Shown piece by piece: positions 61,353 through 64,000 of a stretch of DNA of 64,000 nt (position 1 is its first letter; every line of letters begins with the position of its first letter). The notes below the pieces were generated by a model, which worked only from the letters and a program-made list of their open reading frames with translations, made no database searches and was not told the origin of the DNA. The translations under genes and the position numbers were made by a program. The DNA comes from Gottfriedia endophytica (GTDB lineage Bacteria; Bacillota; Bacilli; Bacillales; Bacillaceae_G), in assembly GCF_017814275.1 (NCBI RefSeq), contig NZ_JAGIYQ010000004.1:248001-312000 (forward strand), given 5' to 3'.

Positions 61353-62657
61353 ATGAATTCATTAATTTGCCCGCGCTGCGGGGCTGTGTTATTGGAAGAT
61401 GCTTGGGAGAGTTTGCAGGAAAAGGAAGATGGTGGGTTCTTAGTTGATGCGTATCCTGCCTATGTATGCCGTGCAAAGTGTGGTTATATGAAGATGATTG
61501 AGCCTATTCCGGAAGTGATTGCTCAACGAGGAGATGATTGTCTTTTATTATTATACCCTGATAATCAGGGACGGATATTGGATTTAAGAGATTCGTTAAT
61601 TTTTCCGCCTATGCACATTGATGCGTTGCTCGCAAAAGGATACTGGGATGATTATATTGGGAATTATGATGTTGAGGTATTGCTTGAAAGTGTTCGTGAT
61701 AGTCGGGGTGCTTTTCTTGAAACTCCTAATTTATTTCAGTTTGCAACAAGTGAATTGTCACAAGACGCTTTTTTATGCTGGTTGATTTCCTGGAGTCAAC
61801 AAGCTTATAGATCAGTGGACGGTCCCTTACATGAAGCGGCAGTTGATTTTATTTCGATGATTTTTAATATACACGAAATTCCTGTTCCTATTGTAGAAAC
61901 GCTCAAAGTTATGCGCCAATTTAAATCGCTTGATGTTCTAGTTATCGTGAATAATAAATATGCCATTTTAATAGAAGATAAAACGTATACTAAGGATCAT
62001 TCAAATCAACTTATTCGTTATCGTAAAGCGGTAAGGGAAGCATATCCATCTCTAATCCAATTGCCAATCTACTTTAAAATTGCTGATCAAAGTCATTATC
62101 GTTCAGTAGATGAAGCCGGATATATTCTGTTTAATCGTAAAATGATGTTAGATGTTTTGAAGAAAGGAAAAGATAATGGCGTGAAAAATCCTATTTTTCT
62201 TGACTATTATCAACATTTACAGAAACTTGAGGATAGGGTTTCAGCTTTTAGGACTAAGCCTGTAAAAGAGTGGGACGAATTTGCTTGGCAGGGATTTTAT
62301 AAAGAGCTACAAACAGAAATAAAAGGGGATTGGGGATACGTATCGAATCCTTCTGGAGGTTTTTGGGCTTTTTGGTGGGGATCTACCTATAGTAATCGAT
62401 ACTATCTGCAACTGGAACAGCTGAGACTTTGTGTGAAAATAACAGCTAAAGAAGATGAAAATAAACAAGAACTTCGAACGATGGCAATGAAAGAAGTTTT
62501 ATTGGAAGCAGAAAAACGAAATCTATCATTACAAAAACCCGCTATAATGCGTAATGGCAAAACAATGACCATCGCCCAAAGACAAGATTATATTCAAACA
62601 AACGATGACGGCACGGTAGATATGCAGCGAACCATTTTAGAATTGAAGAAATACTAA
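61353..62657 (+). CDS. Zinc-ribbon plus PD-(D/E)XK nuclease-superfamily protein
   Basis: 434 residues; AAGGAGGAG upstream. N-terminal zinc ribbon with C6-x2-C9 and C39-x3-C43. About 125-225: a PDDEXK_4-like nuclease core with E134 (TSELSQDAF), D194 (SLDVLVI), E208-D-K210 and the following HSNQLIRY. The C-terminal 200 residues (GGFWAFWWG, NRYYLQLE) are typical of that family. Stand-alone; no methylase or helicase nearby. Possibly a defence or DNA-repair nuclease, but no activity is known. Own promoter and terminator. Confidence 0.75.
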   Translation: MNSLICPRCGAVLLEDAWESLQEKEDGGFLVDAYPAYVCRAKCGYMKMIEPIPEVIAQRGDDCLLLLYPDNQGRILDLRDSLIFPPMHIDALLAKGYWDDYIGNYDVEVLLESVRDSRGAFLETPNLFQFATSELSQDAFLCWLISWSQQAYRSVDGPLHEAAVDFISMIFNIHEIPVPIVETLKVMRQFKSLDVLVIVNNKYAILIEDKTYTKDHSNQLIRYRKAVREAYPSLIQLPIYFKIADQSHYRSVDEAGYILFNRKMMLDVLKKGKDNGVKNPIFLDYYQHLQKLEDRVSAFRTKPVKEWDEFAWQGFYKELQTEIKGDWGYVSNPSGGFWAFWWGSTYSNRYYLQLEQLRLCVKITAKEDENKQELRTMAMKEVLLEAEKRNLSLQKPAIMRNGKTMTIAQRQDYIQTNDDGTVDMQRTILELKKY

Positions 62658-62663
62658 TAAGCA

Positions 62664-62698
62664 CAAAAGGGAATCCATTCAGTTGGACTCCTTTTTTT
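62664..62698 (+). terminator. Terminator of the nuclease-like gene
   Basis: Imperfect stem AAAGGGAATCCA/TTGGACTCCTTT then T run. Confidence 0.65.
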
Positions 62699-62706
62699 AC
62701 CTATTC

Positions 62707-62802
62707 ACAGTTTATCCCCAATGTTAAAGTGACAGGCACCGCACGCGATCTATCCACAGCTTATCCCCAATGTTAAAGTGACATGTTGAAAGTGACAGGC
62801 AC
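62707..62802 (-). repeat. Two inverted REP-like elements
   Basis: Minus-strand heads GGTGCCTGTCAC (62740-62729) and GTGCCTGTCAC (62802-62792), plus a partial one near 62780. Each is followed by CATTGGGGATAAxCTGTG. Last repeats of the family in the window. Confidence 0.7.
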
Positions 62803-63164
62803 TAAACAAGAAAATCTGAATTTTATCACAAATCCAAAAAAATAGGTAATAAATATCGTTAATTGTAAAGTTTGTAAAAATGATACGACTTAAGTAACGA
62901 ATATTCATAAAAGATTAAGAAATGTATATTTTTGTCGATATTTTTAAAGGGATGGAAAAAAATTCCACTTATTCCCACGAGTTATTTTATTCATCATAGA
63001 ACTTCATAATAAGAGTTATTAGGAAAATAGTACTAATTTACTGAAGGAAGGGAACCCCTTTTACTTCTACCTTGAAAAAAGATAAGTCTACCTTAAGATC
63101 AGGTAGGTTTTTTTAATGCTACACGTAACAGTTGATATATATAAATTAGAAAAGGAGATTTTTG
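62803..63164. other. Leader region with orphan terminator ahead of the ATP-grasp gene
   Basis: No gene seen. AAGGGAACCCCTT (63050-63062) and two CTACCTT copies (63068, 63088) precede a terminator at 63088-63114 (CTACCT/AGGTAG, then seven T), which lies 50 bases before the gene. This could be an attenuator or the end of a short RNA. Confidence 0.4.
63088..63114 (+). terminator. Terminator in the leader of the ATP-grasp gene
   Basis: CTACCT-TAAGATC-AGGTAG then TTTTTTT; no complete coding gene lies upstream of it on this strand after 62657. Confidence 0.65.
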
Positions 63165-64000
63165 ATGATAATCATTAATGACCAAATTATTTCACCGCTA
63201 TTACTTACAACATTAGAAGAACTTAATACTCCGATTTTAATGGATGGAAATTCTGAAAAATTGCCAAACGAATTGTCTATTATGGAAGTAGAAGATTTTT
63301 TTGCTTCTCTAAAACCAAATCAAAAACTACTTACGAATTCTGAGAGTTGTATAAAACTCATTGAATCTCACATCCCAGAAAGTAACCAAAATCGTTGGTC
63401 AAAGTTACTTAAAGACAAAGGGCAACTTCGTGAAATTCTTTCTACAATCTATCCAAGTTATTTCTATAAAGTAGTATCAATTTCTGAATTATTCGAGCTT
63501 CCAGTTGAATCAATTCCATTTCCTGTTGTTGTGAAACCAACTTTTGGCTATTCGAGTGTTGGGGTTTATAAGGTAAAGAGTGCTGAGGAATGGGAAGAGG
63601 CATTACAAAAATTGAATGTTGAGCTTGTTCTTTCAAAAGACCAACTAAATCAAAGTGTCATTAATAGCGATAATATTCTGATTGAAGAATGGATACAAGG
63701 GGAAGAGTATGCAATTGATGGCTATTATGACGAAAACGGAAATCCTGTTATTTTAAACATGTTTAAACGATTATTTAAAGATGAGTACGATATTTCCGAC
63801 AGAATTTATTACACGTCTAAACAAGTGGTTCGAGAAATCTACGAAAGTACGCTTTCATTTATGATGAAACTTAAAGAATTAGTACCATTTAAAAATTATC
63901 CTATTCATTTTGAAATTAAAAAGGATAAAGACAAAGTTATGCCAATAGAAATTAATCCAGTCCGTTTTGCTGGAGCAGGTACAACTGATCTTGGATTCCA
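63165..64000 (+). CDS. ATP-grasp domain protein, 5' part (cut by window edge)
   Basis: ATG 63165 has AAAGGAG 8 bases upstream; the frame is open to the window end (278 codons). ATP-grasp motifs: FPVVVKPTFGYSSVGVYKV (ATP-binding Lys and glycine loop), LIEEWIQGEEYAIDGYY and MPIEINPVRFAG (metal-binding Glu/Asn). Resembles carboxylate-amine ligases of the CarB/PurK/dapdiamide type. Substrate unknown; different from the ATP-grasp protein at 17090. Confidence 0.85.
   Translation, partial: MIIINDQIISPLLLTTLEELNTPILMDGNSEKLPNELSIMEVEDFFASLKPNQKLLTNSESCIKLIESHIPESNQNRWSKLLKDKGQLREILSTIYPSYFYKVVSISELFELPVESIPFPVVVKPTFGYSSVGVYKVKSAEEWEEALQKLNVELVLSKDQLNQSVINSDNILIEEWIQGEEYAIDGYYDENGNPVILNMFKRLFKDEYDISDRIYYTSKQVVREIYESTLSFMMKLKELVPFKNYPIHFEIKKDKDKVMPIEINPVRFAGAGTTDLGF

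Noticed and set aside
63442-63636. Minus-strand frame of 64 codons
   Set aside because: Antisense to the ATP-grasp gene that runs off the right edge.

Overview
The window is AT-rich DNA from a spore-forming, low-GC Gram-positive rod, most probably a Bacillaceae member. Supporting signs are a GerA/B/C germinant-receptor operon, a SinI/SinR-TasA-SipW biofilm locus, ComK, an S-layer gene next to SecA2/SlaP, and strong AGGAGG-type ribosome binding sites with frequent GTG and TTG starts. Genus and species cannot be fixed from the sequence alone. No rRNA, tRNA or CRISPR array was seen.

Region by region. 1-3.1 kb: end of an M14 carboxypeptidase gene, a lipase-like lipoprotein, a cold-shock protein and a CarD-type regulator. 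3.4-8.7 kb: a biofilm-matrix locus with two SipW-type signal peptidases, a coiled-coil matrix protein in the TapA position, two TasA/camelysin-family proteins and a small unknown gene, followed on the opposite strand by sinR and sinI. SinR-type boxes (GTTCTTT) sit on the promoters of this locus. The 5' leader of sinI carries a sequence whose 5' half matches the cyclic-di-GMP-I (GEMM-I) riboswitch core exactly. 9.2-30.3 kb: an exopolysaccharide operon preceded by a structured leader that looks like the eps-associated RNA (EAR). It runs galU, initiating sugar transferase, heparinase-like protein, CapK-like ligase, glycosyltransferases, flippase, ATP-grasp, deacetylase-like protein, polymerase, rmlACBD and a PHP tyrosine phosphatase. 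A Wzz/BY-kinase pair follows from its own promoter. 30.7-32.5 kb: a phage-tailspike-like beta-helix protein on the opposite strand and a broken phage tail gene.

32.7-42.4 kb: an anchored unknown protein, a sigma factor, comK, slaP-secA2 and a 1266-residue S-layer-type protein with no visible SLH domain. 42.4-62.8 kb: a zone rich in a REP-like repeat (head GTGCCTGTCAC, usually followed by a terminator hairpin) and its RAYT transposases: three tandem RAYT copies (two truncated) in front of comM, and a fourth copy flanked by inverted REPs. Between them are secreted multidomain proteins (WD40-Ig, tandem PPC repeats, Ig-trypsin-PPC, PPC-Ig), a four-gene germination operon, and a zinc-ribbon PD-(D/E)XK nuclease-like protein. 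An ATP-grasp gene runs off the right edge.

Working together: SinR/SinI would switch the protein matrix (TasA) and perhaps the polysaccharide; the leader aptamer suggests cyclic-di-GMP input into that switch. The EAR-like leader would carry RNA polymerase through the long EPS operon, including a terminator at 19.5 kb. The SecA2/SlaP pair exports the S-layer protein. The main candidate for something undescribed is the c-di-GMP aptamer-sinI-sinR-tasA arrangement.
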